From an uncultured Oscillospiraceae bacterium (GTDB lineage Bacteria > Bacillota > Clostridia > Oscillospirales > Ruminococcaceae): 64,000 nt of DNA. The notes under the pieces were generated by a model. It had not been told where the DNA came from. It did no database searches and saw only the letters and a program-made list of their open reading frames with translations. Within the stretch, counting starts at the first letter, position 1, and each line of letters opens with the position of its first letter. This document shows positions 8,693-17,017 of this stretch, in pieces. The DNA lies in assembly GCA_934232845.1 (NCBI GenBank), contig CAKQGD010000002.1, forward strand, positions 1-64,000. The letters run 5' to 3'. Both the position numbers and the translations under genes were made by a program.

Positions 8693-9394
8693 GTGATGCC
8701 CTATTGCGTGAACTGCGGCGTAAAGCTTGATGCAGCCGCAAAAACCTGTCCGCTTTGTCAAACACCCGCGTGGCATCCTAAAAACGAACCGGTGCCGGAT
8801 CCGTTCTTTCCGGCGCAGAGGGCCGTCGTCAATCCCGTGTCCAAGACAGGGGCGGCGCTTTTGATCAGCGTCATGCTTCTATCCGCGGCGCTTTGCTGCG
8901 GGCTTTTGAACCTGCTGCTGGCGCGGGAGCACCCATGGTCGTTTTACGTGATCGGAGCGGCGGTCATGCTGTGGGTTTGGATTGTGCCGCCCTTGCTGCT
9001 GCGCAGGATGCCCGGCTTTCTGCGGCTGACGCTTGACGTGGCGGCCGTCGGCGTCTATGTGTGGCTGATTGCGCTGAGTGTGGACGGTTTGGAGTGGTTT
9101 TTTGGTTTGGCGCTGCCGATTCTCGGCGCGGCCTGCACAATCGTGTTTGTGCTGAGCTTTCTTCTGCGGGGCTGGCAGAGGTCGATTCTGACCTCGTGGA
9201 CGCTTGTGATCGGTGCCGTGGGGCTGTTTTTGCTCGCACTGGAGTTTTTCGGAGACCGCTATTTTTACGGGGAATGGACTCCCGGCTGGTCGCTGATTCC
9301 GGCGGTCATCTGCGCGGCGTTGATGATTCCGCTGATCATTGTTCGACGGGTGCCCATCCTTCGCGAAGAGGTTCGGCGGCGTTTCTCCCTGTAA
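8693..9394 (+). CDS. Zinc-ribbon membrane protein (DUF6320-like)
   Basis: 233 residues. An N-terminal zinc ribbon (CVNCG then CPLCQTPAW) is followed by a linker and six hydrophobic segments between residues 45 and 225, so the ribbon probably lies on the cytoplasmic face. This layout matches DUF6320-type proteins, a family of unknown function that I recall beside acyltransferase-like genes. GTG 8693 and ATG 8696 are adjacent; AGGGGG at 8681-8686 serves either. The short gap from the previous gene suggests co-translation. Confidence 0.75.
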   Translation: MMPYCVNCGVKLDAAAKTCPLCQTPAWHPKNEPVPDPFFPAQRAVVNPVSKTGAALLISVMLLSAALCCGLLNLLLAREHPWSFYVIGAAVMLWVWIVPPLLLRRMPGFLRLTLDVAAVGVYVWLIALSVDGLEWFFGLALPILGAACTIVFVLSFLLRGWQRSILTSWTLVIGAVGLFLLALEFFGDRYFYGEWTPGWSLIPAVICAALMIPLIIVRRVPILREEVRRRFSL

Positions 9395-9399
9395 CCTGC

Positions 9400-9433
9400 A
9401 AAAAAAAGAAAACAGCCGGGTTTGGCACGGCTG
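9400..9433 (-). terminator. Terminator of the small membrane protein gene
   Basis: 6-bp stem (9413-9418 with 9428-9433), then on the minus strand TTTTCTTTTTTT. It also lies directly after the plus-strand gene ending at 9394, so it may work both ways. Confidence 0.65.
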
Positions 9434-9448
9434 CTTTGAAAAATCGTT

Positions 9449-9655
9449 TTATTTCGTTTTTTCTTTCAGGATAAGGTAAAAATTCCCCGCGGCGGTCAAA
9501 AGGAAAAAAACGCCGACAAGACGGCAGGTGACATCCCAGCGCCAGAGGCCGTCGGCGGAGAAAAACGCCGGCGGGGAACAAAAAGAGGCATACAATGCCG
9601 CGGCGCCGACGAGGGCGAGAATCAGCGTGCCTGCAAATCGTTTTGTTCGATTCAT
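9449..9655 (-). CDS. Small two-helix membrane protein
   Basis: 68 residues with two hydrophobic stretches (about 8-26 and 44-62) and a basic tail (LKEKTK). AGAAGG lies 10 nt before the ATG. A terminator follows, and another separates it from pduL, so it is its own unit. No family recognised. It is coding by its hydrophobic pattern and flanking signals rather than by homology. Confidence 0.55.
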   Translation of the reverse strand: MNRTKRFAGTLILALVGAAALYASFCSPPAFFSADGLWRWDVTCRLVGVFFLLTAAGNFYLILKEKTK

Positions 9656-9705
9656 GAATGGCGTACCTTCTCTTTTTTAAAATACGGCGCAATGCCGTGT
9701 TGTGT

Positions 9706-9740
9706 AAAAAGGCGCGTCTTGCCTGTGGGCAGGACGCGCC
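9706..9740 (-). terminator. Terminator of pduL
   Basis: Long GC-rich stem (GGCGCGTC with GACGCGCC, 9711-9740) followed on the minus strand by TTTTT. A plus-strand T run (9741-9746) makes it potentially bidirectional. Confidence 0.85.
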
Positions 9741-9771
9741 TTTTTTAGCTTTTTTGGCAAGAGGGAAGAAG

Positions 9772-10353
9772 TTACTTCTTCTTAATAACCTCGCCGTAAA
9801 CCTCGCCGGAGCAGCCGGCGGCATTGGACTCGTCCACATCGATATGCATGGCAAGCGCATATTCGGGATGTACACGGCAGACAACGTCGTCGAAGATCAG
9901 AGTGCGCTCATCGGAGACGATCTTGACCTGAACGACTTCCTTGTCTTCTACGCCGAAATCGGCGCCGTCCTGCGGAGCAAAGTGGATGTGGCGCTTTGCG
10001 ACGATGACGCCTTCGGACAGCTCAATCTCGCCCTTGGGGCCGACAAGCTTGCAGGCGCCGGAACCGGCCAGAACACCGGATTCGCGAATGGGAGCGGCGA
10101 TACCGAGTGCACGGGCGTCGGTCGCGGAAACCTCGATCTGGGTCTGCTTGCGGACAGGGCCGAGGATCGAGACATTCTTAAAGGTGCTCTTGGGGCCGAC
10201 GATGTCGACACGCTCAAAGCAGGCGTACTGACCGGGCTGGGAGAGGTCCTTCTTGTTGGTGAGCTGAGCACCCTTGCCGAACAGGGTCTCGAGATCGGCG
10301 GCGCTGACATGAACGTGGCGCGCGCTGGTCTCTACCAGAACTTTATTCTTCAT
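9772..10353 (-). CDS. pduL: Phosphate propanoyltransferase (PduL)
   Basis: 193 residues from the ATG at 10353. Zinc phosphotransacylase that swaps CoA and phosphate on acyl groups (acyl-CoA to acyl phosphate). The metal-binding histidines appear in SARHVHVS, KRHIHFAP and HPEYALAMHID. The start at 10353 has GGAGG 8 nt upstream; the TTG at 10371 would place the start codon against the Shine-Dalgarno itself. There is no microcompartment shell gene nearby and no encapsulation peptide, so it probably acts free in the cytoplasm, for example as the acetate phosphotransacetylase. No ack gene is in the window. Confidence 0.92.
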   Translation of the reverse strand: MKNKVLVETSARHVHVSAADLETLFGKGAQLTNKKDLSQPGQYACFERVDIVGPKSTFKNVSILGPVRKQTQIEVSATDARALGIAAPIRESGVLAGSGACKLVGPKGEIELSEGVIVAKRHIHFAPQDGADFGVEDKEVVQVKIVSDERTLIFDDVVCRVHPEYALAMHIDVDESNAAGCSGEVYGEVIKKK

Positions 10354-10385
10354 TGGAATTTCCTCCTTCAAAATTTCTATCTCGT

Positions 10386-10415
10386 ATTATATCGTCTTTG
10401 TGACAGACTTGTCAA
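10386..10415 (-). promoter_or_regulatory. Promoter of pduL
   Basis: On the minus strand, TTGACA (10415-10410), 18-nt spacer, TATAAT (10391-10386). Near consensus, so pduL is probably well expressed. Confidence 0.85.
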
Positions 10416-10497
10416 TGAAAATGAGACAAACCGGAAGATTTTTCGCTTAAAATGTGCTATACTTTCACTGAATCGACAAAATGGAAAGGAGACTGTC

Positions 10498-11097
10498 ATG
10501 AGCCGTACTCTGGAGGAACTGAGAGAATCCTTGGCGGACTGCCGGGGATGCCGCCTGTGCGAAGAACGAAAAAACGTCGTGTTCGGCGCAGGCGCCGCGG
10601 ATGCGCGTGTTATGCTGATCGGCGAGGGCCCCGGACAGCATGAGGATGAGCAGGGAGAGCCGTTTGTCGGCCGCGCCGGCATTCTGCTTGATAAAATGCT
10701 CGATGCGGTGGGACTTTCAAGGCAGAAAAATGTCTTTATCGCCAATATGGTCAAGTGCCGTCCGCCGAAAAACCGAGATCCGCAGCCCGACGAGACGGAG
10801 GCCTGTCTGCCGTTTCTGCGCGAACAGGTGCGCCTGATTTCTCCGCGTGTGATTGTATGTCTGGGGCGCATCGCGGCGCAGCGGCTGATCTCTCCGGATT
10901 TTCGCGTGACGCGGCAGCACGGCGAATTTTTTGATAAAAACGGTACACTGATGATGGGCACGCTGCATCCCGCGGCGCTTCTGCGCAATCCCGCCCAAAA
11001 ACCGGCGGCATTTGAGGACTGGCTGCGCCTGCGGGAAAAGCTCATGGAAATCTGCCCGGAGGTGTACGAAAGCAGAGAAAAACAGGATGAAAAATAA
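10498..11097 (+). CDS. Family 4 uracil-DNA glycosylase (4Fe-4S)
   Basis: 199 residues. It removes uracil from DNA at the first step of base excision repair. The glycosylase motif GEGPGQHEDEQGEPFVGRAG and the C-terminal HPAALLRNP identify the family 4 type. CRGCRLC near the N-terminus plus the cysteines in VKCRPPKN and VIVCLGRI are the usual iron-sulfur ligands. ATG 10498 is preceded by GGAAAGGAG. The open frame continues upstream for hundreds of bases, but that part is antisense to pduL and is not coding. Confidence 0.93.
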   Translation: MSRTLEELRESLADCRGCRLCEERKNVVFGAGAADARVMLIGEGPGQHEDEQGEPFVGRAGILLDKMLDAVGLSRQKNVFIANMVKCRPPKNRDPQPDETEACLPFLREQVRLISPRVIVCLGRIAAQRLISPDFRVTRQHGEFFDKNGTLMMGTLHPAALLRNPAQKPAAFEDWLRLREKLMEICPEVYESREKQDEK

Positions 11098-11138
11098 CGC
11101 GTTTCTTCGAAACGCGAATTTGGGAAAAGAGTGAAACC

Positions 11139-11714
11139 ATGCAGGAGACAACCTTTCATCTGGCAAAAGAAGAGGACGCGGCGGAGCTGCTGACCGTCTA
11201 CGAGCCGTATCTTTCGACCGGCATTACCTTTGAGACCGAGCTGCCGTCTGTGGAGGAATTTCGCCGCCGTATTCGGGAAATCTCGTCGTTTTATCCTTAT
11301 CTTGCGGCGCGGCGCGGCGGCAGAATCGTAGGCTATGCCTATGCGCACCGTCAGTTGGAGCGTGCGGCCTATCGCTGGAACGCGGAGCTGTCGGTTTATC
11401 TCGCGCCGAATGAGCGCGGACATGGGCTTGGAAGAACGCTGTATGAAAAGCTGATCGCGATTCTCAAACTGCAGAATATACAGACCGTGTATGCGATCGT
11501 AACTTCGCCGAACGCGGCGAGCGAGCATCTGCACGAGGGGATGGGCTTTCATCCGTCGGGCCGTTTTGAGGAAGCAGGCTACAAGGACGGAAAATGGTAC
11601 GGCACGACATGGTATGATAAGGTGATCGGCACGCCGCACGCCGCGCCGAAAGAGATCGTTTCTCTGTGGGAACTGCCGCTAAAGGAAATCGAGCGTATCC
11701 TGCGGGAGGACTGA
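11139..11714 (+). CDS. GNAT acetyltransferase, phosphinothricin-acetyltransferase-like
   Basis: 191 residues. GNAT fold: acetyl-CoA loop in LAPNERGHGLGRTLYEKLI, the TGITFETELPSVEEFRRRI region and a C-terminal GRFEEAGYKDGKWYGT typical of the Pat/YncA branch. These enzymes acetylate a small amine such as phosphinothricin, methionine sulfoximine or an amino acid. It lies 41 nt after the uracil-DNA glycosylase on the same strand, without a clear terminator between them. The natural substrate cannot be read. Confidence 0.85.
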   Translation: MQETTFHLAKEEDAAELLTVYEPYLSTGITFETELPSVEEFRRRIREISSFYPYLAARRGGRIVGYAYAHRQLERAAYRWNAELSVYLAPNERGHGLGRTLYEKLIAILKLQNIQTVYAIVTSPNAASEHLHEGMGFHPSGRFEEAGYKDGKWYGTTWYDKVIGTPHAAPKEIVSLWELPLKEIERILRED

Positions 11715-11782
11715 GATACAAATCCTTTTTACCTGCAAAAGCTGCGCTTTGAAAGCGGCGCAGACAATTTCATTCGAAAATA

Positions 11783-11816
11783 AAACCGGGGAAAGACGAA
11801 GGCCTTTCCCCGGTTT
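11783..11816 (-). terminator. Terminator of the flavodoxin-fold gene
   Basis: 13-bp stem (AAACCGGGGAAAG with CTTTCCCCGGTTT, 11783-11816), then TATTTTCG on the minus strand. It probably also stops the plus-strand GNAT transcript. Confidence 0.75.
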
Positions 11817-11837
11817 CGCTTCTGAATTTAAAAATTC

Positions 11838-12470
11838 TCAACGGATAAAGTTGGTGAATTTCCCCTTTTCCATTTCGGGAGCGGGAACGCCGGCCTGTTT
11901 GCCCGCGTCGATGCAGGCGAGCAGCCACGCCATGTTGCGGCCGAGCTGGCGCATGATCTGCATTCCCTCTTCATCCTGCTGCGCCTGCTCGGCGGTGTTG
12001 CCGAAGACGCCGTTCCAGTAGAGAGAGGAGACAACAGGCATATTGCAGTAGGTAAAGTATTTGTTGAACTGATCGAGGGCGGAGGTCGTGCCCGCGCGGC
12101 GGCAGACGGCTACTCCCGCCGCAGGCTTAAAGCGCAGGGTCTTTCCGCCTGCGTAGGCGATGCGGTCAAACAGGGCGTTCGCAGTGCCGCAGAGGCCCGC
12201 GTAATGCACCGGAGAACCGACGATCAGACCGTCGCACGAGGACATTTTTTCCAAAATGACGTTGCAGGCATCGCCCGGAAAGGCGACACAGCGGTCGACG
12301 CGCTGCTTTTTGCACTGCTGACAGGCGATACAGCAGTTTGCCTGTTTCTGTCCCGCCCAGTAGATCTCGGTTTCGACCCCGCAGCTCTCAAGCGCGGCCG
12401 CGGCCTCGCGCAGGGCGGCGTCGGTGGTGCCGTTTTTATGAGGGCTGGTGTTGACAAGAAGAACCTTCAT
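11838..12470 (-). CDS. Flavodoxin-fold NADPH-dependent FMN reductase family protein
   Basis: 210 residues. The FMN phosphate loop is in LLVNTSPHKNGTTDAAL and the flavin-contact loop in GLIVGSPVHYAGLCG. Between them is a cysteine cluster, CCIACQQCKKQ and then DRC, common in the iron-sulfur flavoprotein branch, although spacing suggests it might not hold a full cluster. Likely a cytoplasmic flavin or quinone reductase or electron carrier. GAAAGGAAG precedes the ATG at 12470. Partner and substrate unknown. Confidence 0.82.
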   Translation of the reverse strand: MKVLLVNTSPHKNGTTDAALREAAAALESCGVETEIYWAGQKQANCCIACQQCKKQRVDRCVAFPGDACNVILEKMSSCDGLIVGSPVHYAGLCGTANALFDRIAYAGGKTLRFKPAAGVAVCRRAGTTSALDQFNKYFTYCNMPVVSSLYWNGVFGNTAEQAQQDEEGMQIMRQLGRNMAWLLACIDAGKQAGVPAPEMEKGKFTNFIR

Positions 12471-12506
12471 TTTTCTGCTTCCTTTCGAATTTTACTTGAC
12501 AGTGCA

Positions 12507-12535
12507 AGCGTAGCACACTCGACCGGCTTTTTCAA
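12507..12535 (-). promoter_or_regulatory. Probable promoter of the flavodoxin-fold gene
   Basis: On the minus strand, TTGAAA (12535-12530), 17-nt spacer, TACGCT (12512-12507). The -10 is imperfect. Confidence 0.5.
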
Positions 12536-12553
12536 GTGAGTATGTTTTCGGTG

Positions 12554-12583
12554 TTGCAAAAAGAGCCGGCGTCATGGTATGAT
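12554..12583 (+). promoter_or_regulatory. Promoter of asnA
   Basis: TTGCAA (12554-12559), 18-nt spacer, TATGAT (12578-12583), about 70 nt before the asnA start. Confidence 0.6.
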
Positions 12584-12656
12584 ACGGGTATCCTTTTCGC
12601 CGCGGGGCGGCATATCGACGATCCGGTTTTGCACCGGAAAAGCGGAGGTTATTTTT

Positions 12657-13673
12657 ATGGCACAGGAATCCGTTTCTCTTCCCGCGCTCTATCGTTCAAA
12701 GCTGTCTCTGATTGAGACGGAGCGCGCCATCAAGCTGCTCAAGGATACGTTTGAGCGTGAGCTTGCCCAAAATCTTAATTTGATCCGCGTTTCGGCGCCG
12801 CTCTTTGTCCGCCCGGAAACGGGGCTGAACGACGATCTGAGCGGCGTTGAGCGTCCGGTGGCGTTTGATATTCCGGCGCTGGAGGGCGCCGAGGGACAGA
12901 TCGTACACTCCCTCGCCAAATGGAAGCGTCAGGCGCTGCACCGCTACGGCTTTGGAAGCGGGGAAGGGCTTTATACCGACATGAATGCCATTCGCCGCGA
13001 CGAGGCGCTTGACAGCATTCATTCGCTGTATGTGGACCAGTGGGACTGGGAGCTTGTCATCTCCCGGGAGGAGCGCACGCTCGAGGTACTGGTCGCCGCG
13101 GTGGAGAAAATCGTCTGCGCTCTGCGCACGACGGAGAGACGCTTGATCGAGGAATATCCCGTGTTCGGAAGAAAAATTCCGGACAAACTGTTTGTGATCT
13201 CCACGCAGGAGCTGGCCGACACATATCCGGAACTGACGCCCAAGGAACGCGAGGACGTGATCTGCCGCGAATTCGGATTGGTGCTGCTGACGCAGATCGG
13301 CGGTGCGCTCCGCTCGGGGAAGCCGCACGACATGCGCGCGCCCGACTACGACGACTGGACGCTCAACGGCGATATTCTCGTATGGGACTACACACGCGGG
13401 CATGCGCTGGAACTCTCCTCCATGGGAATCCGGGTGGATGCAGAGGCGATGGACCGCCAGCTTACTCTGGCGGGAAAAGAGGAGCGCCGTGCGCTGCCCT
13501 ATCACAGAGCGGTGCTCGACAATACGCTGCCGCTGACAATCGGCGGGGGTATCGGCCAGTCCCGTCTCTGTATGTACTTTTTGGAAAAGGCGCATATCGG
13601 CGAGGTGCAGTCCTCCTGCTGGCCGGATGAAATGTGGCGTCAGTGCGAAAAGTGCGGAATCCATCTGCTGTAA
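12657..13673 (+). CDS. asnA: Aspartate--ammonia ligase (AsnA)
   Basis: 338 residues, matching the roughly 330-residue AsnA family. It makes asparagine from aspartate, ammonia and ATP, with a fold like class II aspartyl-tRNA synthetases. Recognised by VSAPLFVRPETGLNDDLSG, AVHSL-type HSLAKWKR, YTDMNAIRRDE, DQWDWE and the C-terminal GGGIGQSRLCMYFL. GGAGG lies 8 nt before ATG 12657; the longer frame to 12579 overlaps the promoter and is rejected. Monocistronic: promoter upstream, terminator downstream. Confidence 0.95.
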   Translation: MAQESVSLPALYRSKLSLIETERAIKLLKDTFERELAQNLNLIRVSAPLFVRPETGLNDDLSGVERPVAFDIPALEGAEGQIVHSLAKWKRQALHRYGFGSGEGLYTDMNAIRRDEALDSIHSLYVDQWDWELVISREERTLEVLVAAVEKIVCALRTTERRLIEEYPVFGRKIPDKLFVISTQELADTYPELTPKEREDVICREFGLVLLTQIGGALRSGKPHDMRAPDYDDWTLNGDILVWDYTRGHALELSSMGIRVDAEAMDRQLTLAGKEERRALPYHRAVLDNTLPLTIGGGIGQSRLCMYFLEKAHIGEVQSSCWPDEMWRQCEKCGIHLL

Positions 13674-13690
13674 AGCCGTAAAAAAGAAAG

Positions 13691-13731
13691 ACCGTCCGTG
13701 TTTTGCATCTTGCGGAACCGGGCGGTTTTTT
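13691..13731 (+). terminator. Terminator of asnA
   Basis: 7-bp stem (13691-13697 with 13720-13726, one G-U pair) followed by six T. Confidence 0.75.
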
Positions 13732-13764
13732 GCGGTTTGGCATATGATTTCCCCCTTGCTTCTC

Positions 13765-13793
13765 TTTACACATGAAAGGGGCAGGTGTATAAT
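13765..13793 (+). promoter_or_regulatory. Promoter of the AEC transporter gene
   Basis: TTTACA (13765-13770), 17-nt spacer, TATAAT (13788-13793). Confidence 0.85.
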
Positions 13794-13836
13794 TTGCTTA
13801 TCTTTTGTCATTTTTAAGGCGTTGGGGGAATCTTCC

Positions 13837-14781
13837 TTGGATATCATCCTATTTAATTTCAACGCGGTCGTTCCGCTGTTTGTAATCGTCGCGGTCGGAT
13901 ATTTCCTCAACCGCATCGGCATGATGCCGGAGGACAGGGCTATCTGGCTGAATCGGGTCTGCTTCAATGTGATGATTCCGTGCAGCTTATTTAAGACTAC
14001 ATACAATGCCGATTTTTCTTTATCTTCGTTTTATTTGGTGGCATACGGCGTGACCTGTTATCTTGCGGCAATTCCTCTTTTGTGCAGAATCATTCCTAAA
14101 TGGATCCCGTCCCGTCCGCAGGCCGGCTCGGTGATTCAGGCAATTTATCGTTCCAATATGGTTTTGATCGGGATTCCGCTGATGACGAACCTGTTCGGAG
14201 AGGAACAGGTCGCGCCGATGGCACTGCTCATTACATTTCTGGTCCCCTTGTTTAATATTTCGGGAACAATCGTGCTGACCACTTTTTCCCGCGACGCCGT
14301 ACAGAAGCCGCCTGTCGGGCACTTTGTCAAAAAAATTGTTTCCAATCCCATGATTATCGCATCTCTGCTTGGAATTGCGATGAATCTGCTTCGTATTCCT
14401 CTTCCCGTTATAATTACAAAACCAATATCTGATCTGGCGGCGATCGCTTCTCCTCTGGCAATGATGGCGTTGGGGGCCCGTTTTGATTTTAAAAGCTTTT
14501 CGAATGACCGCTTTGCCATTGTGCTGGGCACGGCGGGACGTTTGATTATCCTGCCGATGTGTATTCTGCTCGGTGCGGTGCTCTTGGGATTTCGCGGACC
14601 GGAACTCTGCTCTCTCTTTATTTGTGCGGCGGCTCCGATGGCGGTGGCCAATGTTGCCATGGCCGACGCGATGGGCTGCGACGGAGACTTGGCGGGAGAA
14701 CTTTTGATTTCAACTTCGGCATGCTCCTGTGTCACGATGTTTCTTTGGCTGTGCATTCTGCAGGCGGCCGGATTGATCTGA
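13837..14781 (+). CDS. AEC (auxin efflux carrier) family transporter
   Basis: 314 residues from TTG 13837. About ten hydrophobic segments in two halves of five, with the charged link around residues 160-180, as in the AEC/BART fold. NAVVPLFVIVAVGYFLNRIG, IYRSNMVLIGIPLMTNLFGE and AAPMAVANVAMADAMGCDGD are characteristic. It moves organic anions, often malate or related acids, across the cytoplasmic membrane. The TTG start is chosen because a consensus promoter ends at 13793 and GGGGGA lies 7 nt upstream; longer in-frame starts would lie upstream of the promoter. It ends 21 nt before the rRNA methyltransferase gene. Confidence 0.88.
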   Translation: MDIILFNFNAVVPLFVIVAVGYFLNRIGMMPEDRAIWLNRVCFNVMIPCSLFKTTYNADFSLSSFYLVAYGVTCYLAAIPLLCRIIPKWIPSRPQAGSVIQAIYRSNMVLIGIPLMTNLFGEEQVAPMALLITFLVPLFNISGTIVLTTFSRDAVQKPPVGHFVKKIVSNPMIIASLLGIAMNLLRIPLPVIITKPISDLAAIASPLAMMALGARFDFKSFSNDRFAIVLGTAGRLIILPMCILLGAVLLGFRGPELCSLFICAAAPMAVANVAMADAMGCDGDLAGELLISTSACSCVTMFLWLCILQAAGLI

Positions 14782-14802
14782 CGGTAAAACGGAGGTTTTT
14801 TC

Positions 14803-16158
14803 TTGCTTTGCAAAAATGAAGAAACAATCATTAAGATTACGGACGTAACGCAGGAAGGCAGCGGCGTCGGCCGGGCGGGAGAAACGGCGGTTTTCGTACC
14901 GGGTACGGCGGCGGGAGACGTAATCCGGGCGAAGATCGTCAAGGTCCGCCCCCGGTTTTGCTACGGAATTTCCAAGGAAATTCTGACCGCGTCTCCGGAT
15001 CGCTGCGAGCCGGACTGCGCGGCCTTTCCGCGGTGCGGGGGGTGCACTCTCCGGCATATTTCGTATGAGGCGGAGCTTCGTCTGAAGGCCGGATGGGTGC
15101 GGGAGACGATGCGCCGCGTCGGCGGCGTCGCAGAGGAGCCGGAGGAGATTCTTCCTTCGCCGCAGACGGAGGGCTACCGCAACAAAGCGATTTATCCCAT
15201 AGCGATGCAGGATGGCCGCCTTCGCATCGGCTTTTACGCCAAGCGTTCTCACCGTATCGAGGAGGGGGACGGATGCCGGCTTCATCCGCCGTTCTTTTCG
15301 GAAATAGTGCGGGCGGTGCGCGGCTGGATTGAGCAGAACGGTGTCTCGGTTTATGATGAAACGACGCACAAGGGGCTTGTACGCGCGCTGTTTCTCCGGT
15401 ACGGAGAGAAAACGGGGCAAACAATGGCCTGCATCATTGCCAACGGAACCCGGCTGCCCGCAGAGAGAGAGCTGATCGGCTGCCTGCGCAGGGTCAGACC
15501 GGAACTCTGCTCCGTGGTGCTGAATGTGAACCGCGAGAGGACGAACGTTCTGCTGGGCAGGGAATGCCGCACGCTTTTCGGTGCGGATACGATCGAAGAT
15601 GAACTGTGCGGGCTGCGGTTCTCACTGTCTCCGCTATCGTTTTATCAGGTCAACCGCGCGGGCGCGGAGCGCCTTTATCGGCTTGCGGCGGAGTTTGCAG
15701 ACCTGAAAAAGGGCGAAACGCTTCTGGATCTTTACTGCGGCGCGGGCACGATCGGCCTGACGATGGCCAAAGACGCCGGCAGCCTGATCGGAGTCGAGAT
15801 TGTTCCGCAGGCGATTGAAAACGCCCGGCAGAACGCGGAGAAAAACGGCGTGTCAAACGCAAGATTTCTCTGCGAAGATGCGGCGGACGCCGCGCGTCAG
15901 CTGGAGGAAGAGAGGATCTCTCCCGATGCGGTCATCGTAGATCCCCCGAGAAAAGGTCTTGATTCGGGCCTGATCGCAACGATTGCCCGTATGGCTCCCT
16001 CCCGGGTGGTTTATGTTTCCTGCAACCCGGCGACGGCGGCGAGGGACGCGGCGGTGTTTCTGCAGCATGGATACCGCACGGTGCGTATCCGCCCGGTGGA
16101 TCTTTTCCCCCGGACAGGACATGTCGAGACGGTACTTCTGCTTTGCCGGGAAGGATAA
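14803..16158 (+). CDS. rlmD: 23S rRNA (uracil-C5)-methyltransferase, RlmD/RlmCD type
   Basis: 451 residues from TTG 14803 with GGAGG upstream. An N-terminal TRAM domain (VTQEGSGVGRAGETAVFVPG) is followed by iron-sulfur cysteines at about 72, 78 and 81 (CAAFPRCGGC). Then comes an SAM domain with DLYCGAGTIGL and VDPPRKGL, and the nucleophilic Cys407 in YVSCNPATAARD. It methylates uridine in 23S rRNA; Gram-positive members (RlmCD) modify two sites, so the exact target is uncertain. A zinc-ribbon protein gene follows 22 nt later. Confidence 0.9.
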   Translation: MLCKNEETIIKITDVTQEGSGVGRAGETAVFVPGTAAGDVIRAKIVKVRPRFCYGISKEILTASPDRCEPDCAAFPRCGGCTLRHISYEAELRLKAGWVRETMRRVGGVAEEPEEILPSPQTEGYRNKAIYPIAMQDGRLRIGFYAKRSHRIEEGDGCRLHPPFFSEIVRAVRGWIEQNGVSVYDETTHKGLVRALFLRYGEKTGQTMACIIANGTRLPAERELIGCLRRVRPELCSVVLNVNRERTNVLLGRECRTLFGADTIEDELCGLRFSLSPLSFYQVNRAGAERLYRLAAEFADLKKGETLLDLYCGAGTIGLTMAKDAGSLIGVEIVPQAIENARQNAEKNGVSNARFLCEDAADAARQLEEERISPDAVIVDPPRKGLDSGLIATIARMAPSRVVYVSCNPATAARDAAVFLQHGYRTVRIRPVDLFPRTGHVETVLLLCREG

Positions 16159-16180
16159 GCCGATAAAAGGAGAGAAGAAG

Positions 16181-16948
16181 ATGACGCAGAACGCCGAAAA
16201 ATTGAGCTTTTGTTTCTTCTGCGCATCCGTGTATGAAGGGGAACGCTGTCCCGTCTGCGGCGGACGGATTTCAAGGGACCGATATGAAGCGCTGCTCGGC
16301 GAAGCGCGCCGGGCGGCTCTCTACGGGTGGAGATATCGCAGGACATACGAGAGCGAGCTGAGACAGACCGGAGAAGTCAAAACGAAGTACGCGCTGGCCG
16401 ACTGCGGAGAGCTGATTTATTTTGCGGCCGCGGCCGCAGTCAGCGGGGTAATCGGCGGTTTCTCATACGATATCATACAAAAAGCGGTCGGCAGACTTGC
16501 CCGTGCCGCGGAGGAAAGAAAGAGAAGCAGAGAAGAACGTGCTTTTTTAAGTTGGCTCGAAAAGGAAGAAAACCTGAAAGAATTCATGCGGTACATGGAT
16601 GAGTTCTATAATGCTTTTGACCAGCTGGAGAAAAAGGTAAGGGCCGCAGTCTGCGAGGAGATGATCGCAGATGCTGCGGCGTCTGATTTGGAAAAGATAC
16701 TGCCGGTTGTTTGGGCGGATCCGAAATTAAAAAAAGAGGAGAAAATCAACCTGTTTGAGCGGCTGACGGAAGAAAGCCTGCGGCGTGCGGCTCGGTTGAA
16801 CGAGGAGAAAAAACCGCCGCTGCCGGAGAATTTTTCAGAGCTTTGGAGTGCGCTTGAAAAGGAGAAGGAGCCGCTTGACAAAGAGGACGCGCAGTCGCCT
16901 GAAGCGCAAAGCATACAGGACCCCAAGGCTCCGAATCAAAACGAATGA
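16181..16948 (+). CDS. Zinc-ribbon, single-helix, coiled-coil protein of unknown function
   Basis: 255 residues. A zinc ribbon lies at the N-terminus (FCFFC at about 11-14, then CPVCGG). A hydrophobic stretch (about 76-98, LIYFAAAAAVSGVIGGFSYD) could be one membrane helix. The rest is highly charged and probably helical or coiled coil (REERAFLSWLEKEENLKEF). The tail is acidic and rich in Gln, Pro and Ala. AAAGGAG precedes the ATG at 16181. No family recognised. It sits between an rRNA methyltransferase and a transporter, which gives no clear hint. Confidence 0.7.
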   Translation: MTQNAEKLSFCFFCASVYEGERCPVCGGRISRDRYEALLGEARRAALYGWRYRRTYESELRQTGEVKTKYALADCGELIYFAAAAAVSGVIGGFSYDIIQKAVGRLARAAEERKRSREERAFLSWLEKEENLKEFMRYMDEFYNAFDQLEKKVRAAVCEEMIADAAASDLEKILPVVWADPKLKKEEKINLFERLTEESLRRAARLNEEKKPPLPENFSELWSALEKEKEPLDKEDAQSPEAQSIQDPKAPNQNE

Positions 16949-17017
16949 ACGCTCCGTTTCAAAAACATAAAGATGTGTTTCGGATACGGTGCTGTTATCA
17001 AAAAGGAAAGAGAAGAT

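Noticed and set aside
9658..10497. Long in-frame extension upstream of the uracil-DNA glycosylase
   Set aside because: It is antisense to pduL, whose zinc motifs, ribosome site and promoter are clear; the glycosylase has its own start at 10498.
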